Made by a program: the position numbers and the translations under genes
Assembly (NCBI RefSeq): GCF_048541825.1
Contig: NZ_CP183332.1
Coordinates: forward strand, 3,472,001 to 3,536,000
Direction of reading: 5' to 3'
From: Caulobacter sp048541825
GTDB lineage: Bacteria; Pseudomonadota; Alphaproteobacteria; Caulobacterales; Caulobacteraceae
DNA length: 64,000 bases
In this document: piece after piece, positions 40,472 to 49,319 of the stretch
How positions within the stretch are numbered: position 1 is the stretch's first letter
How the letters are laid out: every line of letters begins with the position of its first letter
Notes under the pieces: model-generated
What the model was told of the DNA's origin: nothing
The model's input: only the letters and a program-made list of their open reading frames with translations
Database searches by the model: none

Positions 40472-42040
40472 GTGGCGCTTGATGAAATGACGCAACCGGA
40501 CGGTACGCGCGTGTGGCGACTGACGCTGTGCATGGTCGGCGTGCTGACGATCCTTCGGCTGGCCGCCCTGTTCGCAACACCGTTCGAGCTCTACCCGGAC
40601 GAGGCCCAGTACTGGCTGTGGTCGCGGACCCTGGATTTCGGCTATTTCTCCAAGCCGCCGATGATCGCCTGGCTGATCTGGGCCACCACCGCCATCGGTG
40701 GCGACTCCGAGGCCTGGGTGCGGATTTCGGCGCTGTTCCTGCACGGCGGCACGGCCCTGGTCATCGCCCGCATCGCCGGCAGGCTCTATGGCGGCTGGAC
40801 CAGCCTGGCGGCGGCGGCGCTTTACGCCCTGATGCCGGGCATCCAGCTGTCGTCGGGCGTGATCACCACCGACGCGCCGCTGCTGTTTTTCCTGTCCCTG
40901 ACCATCTGGGCCTATGTGTCTCTCCCGGCGCTGGAGGCCCGCCACAGGCTGCCGGTCGCCGTCGCCCTGGGGGCCGCCCTGGGCCTGGCCTTCCTGTCGA
41001 AATATGCAGCGGTGTATGTACTGGTCGGCCTGGGCGCCCATCTCGCCGCATCGCGCGAAGCGCGTCAGGTCTGGACGCTGCCGATGGCCGCCGCCGCCCT
41101 GGCCGCCCTGGCGATCGTCTTCTCGCCCAACCTGGCCTGGAACCTGACCCACCAATTTGCGACGCTGGAGCACACCGCCTCCAACGCCAACTGGAACGCC
41201 CGTCAACTGTTCAACATCCGCGAACTGATGGAGTTCATCGGCTCGCAGTTCGGCGTCTTCGGCCCCATCCCCTTCGCGGCTCTGGTCGGCGGGACGATCT
41301 GGCTGGGCGCCCAGCGCCGGCTCCAGCCCGCTGACCTTCTGCTGCTGTGCCTGGCGGCCCCGCCCCTGCTAACCGTGGCCGCCCAGGCCTTCGTCTCACG
41401 CGCTAACGCCAATTGGGCCGGCGTGGCCTACATCGCCGGCTCGATCCTGGCGGCAGCCTGGCTGCTGCGCTGGAACGCCCGCCGCTGGCTGATCGCCGCC
41501 GTCGCCATCCAGGCGGCGTTCTGCGCGGTCTTCATCGCCTGCATGGTCAATCCCCGGATTGCCGACAACATCGGCGCGTCCAACAGCTTCAAGCGCGTGC
41601 GCGGCTGGGAGCAGGGCGCGGAGACGATCATCGCCAGGGCCCGTGAGGAACAGGCCGCCGGCGGCCTGACCAGCATCGCCATGGACGACCGCTTCCTGTT
41701 CAACGTCACCGCCTATTACGGCCGCGACTATTTCAGCGCGCCCGGCGCCCCGCCGCTGAGGATGTGGGTGCACGAGGCCCGTCCGCAGAACCAGGCCGAG
41801 ACCGAGGCCCCGCTGACCGCCGCCTCCGGCCGCCGCACCCTGATCGCCAGCCTGGAGGGCGACTACCGCGCCGAGATCGAGCAGGACTTCGCCCGGACCT
41901 CGGGGCTGGAAATCGTCCGCACACGTCTGGACCGCAAGCATGTGCGCCGCATGGACCTGTTCGTCGCCGAGGACTTCCGCCCCCTGCCCCGCGACCCGGT
42001 CACGGGTTTGCCGCCCAGGCCCGCCAGCAAGAAACCCTAG
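40472..42040 (+). CDS. GT39-like (PMT/ArnT) membrane glycosyltransferase
   Basis: A 522-residue protein with about ten hydrophobic helices in its first 370 residues and a soluble C-terminal part. The first periplasmic loop has the family motif FELYPDEAQYWLWSRTLDFGYFSKPPMIAWLI, including the DE pair needed for polyprenyl-phosphate sugar transfer. It may modify lipid A or a surface polysaccharide. The start is GTG at 40472 with GGAGA about eight bases upstream; the ATG at 40487 is an alternative. Its stop codon shares CTAG with the stop of the converging DUF1304 gene. Confidence 0.85.
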   Translation: MALDEMTQPDGTRVWRLTLCMVGVLTILRLAALFATPFELYPDEAQYWLWSRTLDFGYFSKPPMIAWLIWATTAIGGDSEAWVRISALFLHGGTALVIARIAGRLYGGWTSLAAAALYALMPGIQLSSGVITTDAPLLFFLSLTIWAYVSLPALEARHRLPVAVALGAALGLAFLSKYAAVYVLVGLGAHLAASREARQVWTLPMAAAALAALAIVFSPNLAWNLTHQFATLEHTASNANWNARQLFNIRELMEFIGSQFGVFGPIPFAALVGGTIWLGAQRRLQPADLLLLCLAAPPLLTVAAQAFVSRANANWAGVAYIAGSILAAAWLLRWNARRWLIAAVAIQAAFCAVFIACMVNPRIADNIGASNSFKRVRGWEQGAETIIARAREEQAAGGLTSIAMDDRFLFNVTAYYGRDYFSAPGAPPLRMWVHEARPQNQAETEAPLTAASGRRTLIASLEGDYRAEIEQDFARTSGLEIVRTRLDRKHVRRMDLFVAEDFRPLPRDPVTGLPPRPASKKP

Positions 42041-42396
42041 GCCAGATAGCCCAGCACCAGCGCCACCACCGCCGGAACGGTCTGGATCAGCAGGATCGAC
42101 TTTTTGACGGTCACCGCGCCCCAGACGCCGGCAATGGCCACGCAAACCAGGCCGAAAGTCAGGAAGGCCGAGGCGGTGACGGGGTCCGGATAGAAGAGCC
42201 CCAGCGCCAGGGCCAGGACCAGAAAGCCGTTATAGCAGCCCTGGTTCGACATCGCCGGCTTGAGGATGACGGCGTTCTCGTCGGTCAGGCCGAAGGCCTT
42301 CTTGCCCCGGCTGTCGAACAGCACCGTCTCCAGCAGCACGATATAGATGTGGATCAGCAGGACGAGACCGGCGGCGATCTGGGCGGCGAGTAGCAT
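42037..42396 (-). CDS. DUF1304 small membrane protein
   Basis: A 119-residue protein with four hydrophobic helices. The pattern HIYIVLLETVLFDSRGKKAFGL, then NQGCYNGFLVLALALG and a glycine-rich third helix, is that of DUF1304. The function is unknown. It starts 12 bases after divL ends, on the same strand, so it is probably a downstream gene of the divL transcript. It overlaps the stop of the converging GT39 gene by four bases. Confidence 0.82.
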   Translation of the reverse strand: MLLAAQIAAGLVLLIHIYIVLLETVLFDSRGKKAFGLTDENAVILKPAMSNQGCYNGFLVLALALGLFYPDPVTASAFLTFGLVCVAIAGVWGAVTVKKSILLIQTVPAVVALVLGYLA

Positions 42397-42408
42397 GACG
42401 CGACCTCG

Positions 42409-44721
42409 TTAGAACGACAGTTCAGGCTGCATGGCGCCCGGCTGCTGGGTCTCGGGCAGGTGGCAGGTGAAGGTCGAGCCCGAACCCGGCTCGCTTTCCA
42501 GCGCCACCCAGCCGCCGTGCAGTTCGACCAGGGCCTTGACCAGGGCCAGGCCTAGGCCCGGGCCGCCGCGATCGCGACCGACAAAGCGGTCGAAGATATG
42601 GGCCTGGACATGGAACGGCACGCCGCGCCCGGTGTCGCGCACGTCCAGCCGCACCTCGCCCAGCGCCCGGCGGGCCGAGAGCGTGACGACGCCGTCCGGC
42701 GGGGTCTGGCGCAGGGCGTTCTCGACCAGATGGTCCAGGGTCTGGGACAGGCGCTTGAGGTCGCCGCGGATCAGGCCGACATCCTCGGCGCACTCGATGC
42801 TCAGGGTCACGCCGCCCAGGGTGGCGTCCTTGGTGGCGCGCTCGCGCGCCTCGACCAGAAGGTCGATGACCCGGATGTCCTGGATCTCCAGCGCCATCTC
42901 GCCGGCGTCGATCTGGGCCATGTCCAGCACGTCGTCGATCGAGCGGGCCAGCTGGGTGGCGGCGGCGCGGACGGCGGCCACATGGTTGCGGCCCCGCTCG
43001 TGCAGGCCGTCGGCCCGTTCCAGCAGCTCCGAATAGCCGATGATCGTGGTGAGCGGGGTGCGCAGCTCGTAGGAGACATTGCCGACGAAGTCGCGCTTCA
43101 GGCGCTCGGCCTCGGCCAGGGCGGCGGAGCGGTCGGCCAGGGCGCTTTGCAGGTCGCGGGTGTCGGTGACGTCGGTGAAGCCGATCAGGGTCGCGCCATC
43201 GGGCAGCGGCCGGCTCTGATACAGCACGATGCGGCCGTCGGAGGTGCGTACCTCGCCCGAGGTGGGCGCGCGCATCTGCGGATCGGGATCAGCGACCCGG
43301 CCCTTCAGCTCGCGCCAGAAGGCCAGGTCGTGCAGACGCGGCACGCACAGGTCGACCACGCCTTCGAAATCGACCGCCGCCTCCAGGGCCTGGGCCGTGA
43401 CGTTCCAGAAGCTCTCGAAGGCGTCATTGTGCAGCCGCAGCCGGCCGTCGGAGCCGAACACGGCGACGGCGTCGTTCAGCTTGTCCAGCGTGGCCTTCTG
43501 CACCTGGATCAAGGCGTTGTACTGGGCCTTCAGCTTCAGCTCGCCGGTGATGTCGGAATAGAGCAGCAGCATGCCGCCCAGCGGGTGCGGCTGGCGCACC
43601 AGCTTCAGCGTCCGGCCATCAGGCAGACCCCACATGTCGTCGGCCTGGGGACCCAGATCCTCGTAGTGGGCCAGCTCCTCGGCTTTCCACTTGGCGTAGT
43701 CGATGGTCTCGGGCAGGCGGCGGCGCTGGCGCAGGCGGTCGAGAATCTCGCCATGGGTCGGACGATCGGCCAGCCAGGCGGGCTCAAGCCCCCATAGTTC
43801 GGCGAAGGCGGTGTTGTGGAAGGCCAGGCGGCGGGTCTGGCTGAAGATCGCGACGGCGTCGGCGATGTGGTTCAGCGTCTCGTCGTGAGCCTCGACATGT
43901 TTGCGAAGGGCGTCGCGGACATCCTCGATCTCGGTGACGTCACTGCAGAACACCCCGACCCCGCCGCCGTCCAGTGACTTGGCGGCGACGCGGAAGGCGC
44001 GGCGGCGGCCGTCGACATTGACCCAGCGCAGAGCCTCGCGACGCTCGCCCGAGGTCGCGGCCTCGACGGCCAGGGTGTCGGCGGCGCGGTCGAAGGTCTT
44101 GCCGCCCAGGGCGGCCGTCGCGGCCGAGGGCGCATCCACGGCGCGCAGATAGGCGGCGTTGCCCCAGACCGGCGCGCCGTCGGCGCTGGAGATCCAGGCC
44201 GGCTCGACCAGGCCGTCGACAAAGGCGGCGAAGCGGGCGGCCGACGGCAGGCCTTCCTCATTGGACGCCGCAGCCGCCAGGCGCAGCCAGGCCAGAGCGC
44301 CGGCGGCGCGGCCTTCGACGGAGACGGAGCCGACGGCGCCCTGGGCCTCGAAGGCGCAGGGCTCGCCGCGCTCGAACAGGCCGCGCAGACGCACGGTGTG
44401 ATCCGGATCCAGCAGCATCAGGGCGGCCACCACCTCTTGCGCCCGGGCCTCGCAGCCCAGCACCACGGCGCAGGCGCCCAGGCTGTCGGCGCCGGACACG
44501 AGGGCGGCCTTGCCGTCCTCGACCGAGATCAGGGCGCTGTCGAAGGCTTCCGCCGAGGCTTGAGCCGCCAGGGCGCCGCTCTCCAGACTGGACAGCCGGC
44601 CCTGCAGTACGGCCAGCCTGGCCTCGAAACGCCGACGCTGGGCCAGAGCCCAAAGCGTCGCGCAAATGGCGAGGCAGACCGCGCCGGCCGCTGCCGCGAG
44701 GATCAGTTCATGCGAAGTCAT
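42409..44721 (-). CDS. divL: DivL, atypical tyrosine histidine-kinase-like cell-cycle regulator
   Basis: A 770-residue inner-membrane protein with one N-terminal helix (residues about 6-27), several PAS domains (about 160-270, 285-395, 410-520), a DHp helix and a C-terminal HATPase (ENALRQTPPDGVV, DTGRGVPF, GGPGLGLALVKALV). The position of the phosphorylated histidine is tyrosine (Y551, NVSYELRTPLTTIIGYSE), the hallmark of Caulobacter DivL, which lets phosphorylated DivK be sensed and CckA be controlled. Length matches the known protein of 769 residues almost exactly. Confidence 0.95.
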   Translation of the reverse strand: MTSHELILAAAAGAVCLAICATLWALAQRRRFEARLAVLQGRLSSLESGALAAQASAEAFDSALISVEDGKAALVSGADSLGACAVVLGCEARAQEVVAALMLLDPDHTVRLRGLFERGEPCAFEAQGAVGSVSVEGRAAGALAWLRLAAAASNEEGLPSAARFAAFVDGLVEPAWISSADGAPVWGNAAYLRAVDAPSAATAALGGKTFDRAADTLAVEAATSGERREALRWVNVDGRRRAFRVAAKSLDGGGVGVFCSDVTEIEDVRDALRKHVEAHDETLNHIADAVAIFSQTRRLAFHNTAFAELWGLEPAWLADRPTHGEILDRLRQRRRLPETIDYAKWKAEELAHYEDLGPQADDMWGLPDGRTLKLVRQPHPLGGMLLLYSDITGELKLKAQYNALIQVQKATLDKLNDAVAVFGSDGRLRLHNDAFESFWNVTAQALEAAVDFEGVVDLCVPRLHDLAFWRELKGRVADPDPQMRAPTSGEVRTSDGRIVLYQSRPLPDGATLIGFTDVTDTRDLQSALADRSAALAEAERLKRDFVGNVSYELRTPLTTIIGYSELLERADGLHERGRNHVAAVRAAATQLARSIDDVLDMAQIDAGEMALEIQDIRVIDLLVEARERATKDATLGGVTLSIECAEDVGLIRGDLKRLSQTLDHLVENALRQTPPDGVVTLSARRALGEVRLDVRDTGRGVPFHVQAHIFDRFVGRDRGGPGLGLALVKALVELHGGWVALESEPGSGSTFTCHLPETQQPGAMQPELSF

Positions 44722-44890
44722 CAGGCCGGTCGCTAAAGCCCCAGGCAGCCCACGAAGGTGGGTCCGCGAATCAGAATCACAGATTAGTCGGGCCGTGACC
44801 AGAGCGCGACCGGAACGGCTGTCGCAGGGCCCGATAGACAGCCTGTCGCACGCGGCTGGCGAAACCGGCCAATCGGTCTATCTGAGAGTT

Positions 44891-45292
44891 ATGGAATGGA
44901 CCTCTCGCCCCGCCCCGTCGCTCGATGATTTCGCCACCCTGGCCCAGGCCGCCTTCAAGGCCCTGCCCGAGCCGTTCGCCGGCCTGTCGGCCGATGTCGA
45001 AATCCGCATCGAGGACTTCGCCGCCGACGACGTGCTCGACGACCTGGGCATCGAAGACCCGTTCGAGCTGACCGGACTGTATCAGGGCGTGGACCTGGGC
45101 CGCCGCTCGGTGCTCGACTCCGGCGTCCACCCGTCGACGGTGTTCCTGTATCGCCGCCCGATCCTCGACGAATGGTGCGAGCGCGGCGACGTCACCCTGG
45201 ACGAGCTGATCAGCCACGTGCTGGTTCACGAGATCGGCCACCATTTCGGCCTGTCCGACGACGACATCCACCGTATCGAGGACGACGCCTGA
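44891..45292 (+). CDS. Minimal zincin-like metallopeptidase
   Basis: A 133-residue soluble protein with a C-terminal HVLVHEIGHHFGLSDDD (HEIGH at 113-117), the motif of the small metallopeptidase/zincin family found beside divL in Caulobacterales. The N-terminal half is acidic and has no transmembrane segment. It is divergent from divL, with a 170-base shared upstream region. Its stop overlaps the next ATG by one base (TGATG), so it is coupled to the SWIM protein. The substrate is unknown. Confidence 0.85.
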   Translation: MEWTSRPAPSLDDFATLAQAAFKALPEPFAGLSADVEIRIEDFAADDVLDDLGIEDPFELTGLYQGVDLGRRSVLDSGVHPSTVFLYRRPILDEWCERGDVTLDELISHVLVHEIGHHFGLSDDDIHRIEDDA

Positions 45293-45711
45293 TGACCCCG
45301 CCCCGCTTCGAGCTTGAGGCCTTCCGCGACCGGATGAGCGAGGGCTCGTTCGCCAACGGCCTTGACCTGGCCCAGGACGGTTCGGTCGCGCTGATCGCCC
45401 TCGAGGACGAGATCGTCACCGCCCATGTCCAGGGCGGCGAGCTCTATGTGGTCGAGCTGCGCCTGCCCGCCGAGGGAACCTGCACCTGCCCGGGCTTCGA
45501 CAAGTTCGGGGCCTGCAAGCACCAGGTCGGGGTCGCGGCGGCCGTCAACGCGCTGGACACGGCCGGCCTGCAGAAGACGCAGAGCCGAATGGCCCGCCTG
45601 CGCGACGGCCTGGCCCTGGAAAGCCAGGACGCCCTGATCGAGCGCCTGGTCGAGCTGGCGCGGTTGCGGCCGGATGTGCTGGCGGCGCTGGAGGGCGGGC
45701 GCGAGGGGTAG
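45292..45711 (+). CDS. SWIM zinc-finger protein
   Basis: A 139-residue protein with a SWIM motif, CTCPGFDKFGACKH (C64, C66, C75, H77), which binds zinc and usually contacts DNA or proteins. The remaining helices are acidic. It is coupled to the metallopeptidase upstream by a TGATG overlap, suggesting a functional pair near divL. It is too small to be a SWI2/SNF2 helicase, so it is a stand-alone SWIM adaptor. Confidence 0.82.
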   Translation: MTPPRFELEAFRDRMSEGSFANGLDLAQDGSVALIALEDEIVTAHVQGGELYVVELRLPAEGTCTCPGFDKFGACKHQVGVAAAVNALDTAGLQKTQSRMARLRDGLALESQDALIERLVELARLRPDVLAALEGGREG

Positions 45712-45916
45712 CGCTCACGCGAGCCTGCCCTGAGGCCGGCCGCGCGCGACGGCGCGGCGCGGCGTCATTGACACGGCCTGACCTCAGAGCTCCAATTCCA
45801 CCAAGGGTTTCAGGGCGCGCCAGCCTCCGCTGCGGCGGATGGCGGCTTTCGCTAGACAGACATGTTCAGGTCTAAGCATAAGCGACTATAAACCCCTTTG
45901 ACCCATTTTAGAAAAA

Positions 45917-46234
45917 ATGGCTTTTGACGCTGCCCAGGTCGAAACTTTAGTAAACGATATCCCCGGGCTATTTATGCTTTGGGCGATATTGTTCGTCCTA
46001 ACGTGCCTTTGGCTGTGGACGGTGCCCAAGCTCTTCTACAAATCCGCGCTCCTCAGCTTCTCGTTTTCGCTGTTTTGCTGGCTCTCATGGGCTTTTCAGG
46101 GCTTCGGAAATCCCGGTCATTGGACGAGGTGGAGCTTGTTTGTGCTGTATGTCGTTGCAGTCCGTCTGATTGTTGGCAGTCGGCAGCAGATAGCTGATCG
46201 GCGGCGCGCAAACTCTATCGAACGTCGCCACTAG
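45917..46234 (+). CDS. Hypothetical small membrane protein with AT-rich codon use
   Basis: A 105-residue protein with about three hydrophobic helices (residues 17-37, 43-62, 72-88) and a basic tail (RQQIADRRRANSIERRH), so the tail is probably cytoplasmic. Codons such as TTA, TTT and AAA are more frequent than in neighbours, which suggests recent acquisition. No ribosome site is obvious before the ATG. No function was recognised. A frame this hydrophobic and AT-rich could also be chance. Confidence 0.4.
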   Translation: MAFDAAQVETLVNDIPGLFMLWAILFVLTCLWLWTVPKLFYKSALLSFSFSLFCWLSWAFQGFGNPGHWTRWSLFVLYVVAVRLIVGSRQQIADRRRANSIERRH

Positions 46235-46335
46235 CGGAAGGTTCCAATGGGTCGGAACCGGAAACGGAAACGGCCCAATAAACGAGACCCACCCAAAACC
46301 TAGCCACCACCACCACTTCCCCCTATACCGCCCGC

Positions 46336-47991
46336 ATGTTTGAAGGCCTCTCCCCCCTCGCCCGCGACGCACGCGCCTGGCCGTTCGAGCAGGCGCGCGC
46401 CCTGCTGGCCCGCACGCTGCGTCTGCGCCTGTCCGACGCCGAGCGCGATCTCGCCTCGGTCCTGATCAACGCCGGCAAGACCGACGAAGCGGTCGCCACG
46501 CTGGAAGCCCTGCGCAAACCGGTGGTGCTAGAGACCGGCTATGGTCCGTCGGGTCTGCCGCACATGGGCACCTTCGGCGAGGTGGCGCGCACGACCATGG
46601 TCCGCGCGGCGTTCCGCGCCCTGACGGATGACAAGATCCCCACGCGCCTGATCTCGTTCAGCGACGACATGGACGGCCTGCGCAAGATCCCGCCGAATGT
46701 GCCCAATGGCGAGGTCATGATCCCCGACCTCGACAAGCCGCTGACCGTGGTCCGCGACCCCTATGGCGAGTTCGAGAGCTTCGGCCACCATAACAATGCC
46801 CGCCTGCGCGCGTTCCTCGACGGGTTCGGCTTCGACTATGAGTTCGTGTCCTCCACCGACTGCTATCGCGGCGGCCGCTTTGACGAGACCCTGCTGATCG
46901 CCCTGGAGCGTTTCGACGCCATCCAGAAGATCATGCTGCCCTCGCTCGGCGAAGAGCGCCGGGCCACCTATTCGCCGTTCCTGCCGATCAGCCCCAAGAC
47001 CGGCAAGGTGCTGCAGGTCCCGACCCTGGAGCGCAATGTCGCCAGGGGCACCATCGTGTTCCGCGACGAGGACGGCGAGCTGACCGAGGTTCCGGTAACC
47101 GGCGGCGGCGTCAAGATGCAGTGGCGTCCCGACTGGGCCATGCGCTGGACGGCCCTGGGCGTCGACTACGAGATGAGCGGCAAGGACCTGATCGACAGTG
47201 TCCGCCTGTCCAACCAGGTGTGCAAGGTGCTGGGCGGCTCACCGCCGGAAGGGTTCCACTACGAACTCTTCATGGACGAGAACAATCTGAAGATCTCCAA
47301 GACCAAGGGCAACGGCCTGACCATGGACGAGTGGCTGCGCTATGGCGCGCCCGAGAGCCTGGCCTACTACATGTTCCAGAGCCCCAAGTCGGCCAAGAAG
47401 CTCTATTTCGACGTCATCCCCAAGGCGACCGACGAATATCTCCAGCAGCTGGACGCCTACGCCAAGCAGGAGCCGAACAAGCAGATCGACAACCCGGCCT
47501 GGCACGTCCATTCGGGCAAGCCGCCGCAGCAGGGCTCGCCGGTGTCGTTCAGCCTGATGCTGAACCTGGTCTCGGCCGCCGACGCCTCGACCAAGGACAT
47601 CCTGTGGGGCTTCCTGGGCCGCTATGTCGACGGCGCGACGCCGCAGACCCAGCCGCTGCTGGACCGCCTGGCCGGCTATGCGATCAACTACTACGAAGAC
47701 TTCGTGAAGCCCTCGAAGACCTTCCGCGCCCCAACGGATGTCGAGCGCGCGGCGATCGTTGATCTGCGTGCGCGCCTGGCCGCGCTTCCGACCGATTGCC
47801 AGGACGCCGAGCTGATCCAGAACGAGGTGTTCGCGGTCGGCAAGGACCACGCCTTCGACCCTCTGCGCGCCTGGTTCCAGGCCCTTTACGAAGTGCTGCT
47901 CGGCCAAAGCCAGGGCCCGCGGTTTGGCTCGTTCGCGGCGATCTTCGGCCTGGACCGGACGATCGCCCTGATCGACGAAAAGCTGGGTTAG
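46336..47991 (+). CDS. lysS: Lysyl-tRNA synthetase, class I (archaeal-type)
   Basis: A 551-residue synthetase with the class I signatures GYGPSGLPHMGTFGE (HIGH-like, H76) and LKISKTKGN (KMSKS-like, near residue 319). Class I LysRS replaces the usual class II enzyme in archaea and in many alphaproteobacteria. The C-terminal helical cage is present (RLAGYAINYYEDFVKPSKTF). No class II lysS is in the window. It charges tRNA-Lys. The upstream region shows a weak ribosome site and no leader frame. Confidence 0.95.
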   Translation: MFEGLSPLARDARAWPFEQARALLARTLRLRLSDAERDLASVLINAGKTDEAVATLEALRKPVVLETGYGPSGLPHMGTFGEVARTTMVRAAFRALTDDKIPTRLISFSDDMDGLRKIPPNVPNGEVMIPDLDKPLTVVRDPYGEFESFGHHNNARLRAFLDGFGFDYEFVSSTDCYRGGRFDETLLIALERFDAIQKIMLPSLGEERRATYSPFLPISPKTGKVLQVPTLERNVARGTIVFRDEDGELTEVPVTGGGVKMQWRPDWAMRWTALGVDYEMSGKDLIDSVRLSNQVCKVLGGSPPEGFHYELFMDENNLKISKTKGNGLTMDEWLRYGAPESLAYYMFQSPKSAKKLYFDVIPKATDEYLQQLDAYAKQEPNKQIDNPAWHVHSGKPPQQGSPVSFSLMLNLVSAADASTKDILWGFLGRYVDGATPQTQPLLDRLAGYAINYYEDFVKPSKTFRAPTDVERAAIVDLRARLAALPTDCQDAELIQNEVFAVGKDHAFDPLRAWFQALYEVLLGQSQGPRFGSFAAIFGLDRTIALIDEKLG

Positions 47992-48003
47992 TTCGAAATA
48001 AAT

Positions 48004-48108
48004 CCTCCCCCTCTGGGGGAGGACGGCCGCAGGCCCGGAGGGGGCCAGCGCGGCCTATGTCCAGCTAGCCCCCTCAGTCGCTCCGCGACAGCTCCCCCAG
48101 AGGGGGAG
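48004..48108. repeat. Inverted repeat of the CTCCCCCTCTGGGGGAG type
   Basis: CTCCCCCTCTGGGGGAG (48005-48021) and its exact complement CTCCCCCAGAGGGGGAG (48092-48108) enclose a 70-base loop. It lies just after lysS and belongs to the same kind of dispersed palindromes seen at 24.7 kb and 25.9 kb. Confidence 0.7.
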
Positions 48109-48257
48109 CAGCTAGAGCCCATCTTACCCGCGCTGGGTGAGTCCCCGTGCCTGCGACACCGTGACCCGTAAGGTGAATGAGCCCTGAATTGCGGGTTAAG
48201 GGAATGTCCGCATTTGTGGGCGTAAGGTTTCAGGATCAGAACCCCAAGGTTAGTCCA

Positions 48258-48467
48258 ATGGCTTCGTTCACCCTTCGCCCCTCAGACCGTTCGGAATTCG
48301 ATTCTCTGCTCGGTGACCTGACCAGCAAATTCCCCGGCGCCCATGTGGAAGCCGCGCACAACGACATCTGGGGCTCCTACCGGGTCGACGTGTCCTGCGA
48401 CGCGCCCTGGGAAGGCGATCTGCTGGCCTATATCAATGGCCAGCACGGCACCTGCCCGCGCACCTAA
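48258..48467 (+). CDS. Hypothetical 69-residue protein
   Basis: A small acidic protein (MASFTLRPSDRSEFDSLL, then HNDIWGSYRVDVSCDAPWEG and a terminal CPRT). I chose the ATG at 48258 because AAGG lies nine bases upstream and the composition improves there; an ATG at 48204 would add 18 residues. No family was recognised. It converges with the S24 repressor gene. Confidence 0.5.
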   Translation: MASFTLRPSDRSEFDSLLGDLTSKFPGAHVEAAHNDIWGSYRVDVSCDAPWEGDLLAYINGQHGTCPRT

Positions 48468-48489
48468 CGGCTACTGGCTGGCCCCCCAA

Positions 48490-49131
48490 TTACTGGCTGG
48501 CCCAAAGTATCCGCGCGATCCAGGCCACGTCGCCGCGCTCCAGCACGCGGTCGCCATAGTCCCGGTTCAGTGACGTGAGCTCGATCGTCCGGGCCGTGAC
48601 CCGCGACAGCTCCTTGGCCATCACTTCACCGTCATTGGTCTTGACCACCACCCGGTCGCCGCGGCGTGGCTCGATCGAGGGCGAGACCAGGATGCGGTCG
48701 CCGTCGCGAAACACCGGGACCATCGAGTCCCCGGAAATCTCCAAAGCATAGACGCCGTCTTCCTGCAGGCCAGGAAAGGCGATCTCGTCCCAGCCCTCGC
48801 CGGCGGGAAAGCCCGCATCGTCGAAGAAGCCGTCCGATCCGGCCTGGGCAAAGCCCAGCAGCGGCACGCCCCGCGCCTGCGGGCGCTTGGCCGTTTCGGT
48901 CAGGGCGGCGAATTCGGAAAAGCCCACGCCCGTGGCCTCCAGCACCTTGGCCAGGCTCTCGGTCGAGGGCCAGCGCGGGCGCGCCTCGGCGTCGGACGAG
49001 GTGCGCTTGGAGCGGTTGAAACTGGTGGGGTCCAGGCCCGCCATCTTGGCCATGGCCGAGGGGCTCATGTCGAAACGCTTTGCGAGCGCGTCAATCGCGG
49101 TCCAGATTTCGGTGTGCGAAAGCGCCGTCAT
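48490..49131 (-). CDS. S24 peptidase-type (LexA/CI-like) HTH repressor
   Basis: A 213-residue protein with an N-terminal helix-turn-helix (residues about 10-45, MSPSAMAKMAGLDPTSFNRSKR) and a C-terminal S24 domain with the catalytic serine in EISGDSM (S136) and a lysine in MAKEL (K173). An AG bond at A97-G98 (FAQAGSDG) is a possible RecA-stimulated autocleavage site, as in LexA and CI. It probably represses a stress gene. It is divergent from the MerR gene. Two direct repeats directly upstream may be its operator. Confidence 0.85.
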   Translation of the reverse strand: MTALSHTEIWTAIDALAKRFDMSPSAMAKMAGLDPTSFNRSKRTSSDAEARPRWPSTESLAKVLEATGVGFSEFAALTETAKRPQARGVPLLGFAQAGSDGFFDDAGFPAGEGWDEIAFPGLQEDGVYALEISGDSMVPVFRDGDRILVSPSIEPRRGDRVVVKTNDGEVMAKELSRVTARTIELTSLNRDYGDRVLERGDVAWIARILWASQ

Positions 49132-49160
49132 GTCGCGAGCTCCAGCGTGGCCGTGGCGGC

Positions 49161-49191
49161 AGGAAAATAAGCCGCAAGGCTAGGAAAGTAA
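49161..49191 (-). promoter_or_regulatory. Direct repeats upstream of the S24 repressor
   Basis: AGGAAAATAA (49161-49170) and AGGAAAGTAA (49182-49191) are 21 bases apart, that is two helical turns, and lie 30-60 bases upstream of the repressor start. This suits cooperative binding on one DNA face and hence autoregulation. Confidence 0.45.
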
Positions 49192-49212
49192 ACCTATTCA
49201 GATGGCCTCAAG

Positions 49213-49241
49213 TTGACGTTTACGTAAACGTTGACGTCAAC
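49213..49241. promoter_or_regulatory. MerR-type operator region of the beta-oxidation cluster
   Basis: Two perfect palindromes sit side by side: CGTTTACGTAAACG (49217-49230) and GTTGACGTCAAC (49230-49241). They lie 79-103 bases before the MerR gene start. TTGACG elements inside them could act as -35 boxes, with a poor -10 (TAGGGT, 49254-49259) after a 17-base spacer. The ACGTAAACG core resembles LiuR-like MerR sites of proteobacterial acyl-CoA pathways. Confidence 0.55.
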
Positions 49242-49319
49242 GGAAACCCGGAATAGGGTGATCAACGATAACAAAGCGGCCCCGCCGCGTAGCTGGGCCT
49301 TTCCTCTTGGGAGGTTTCT

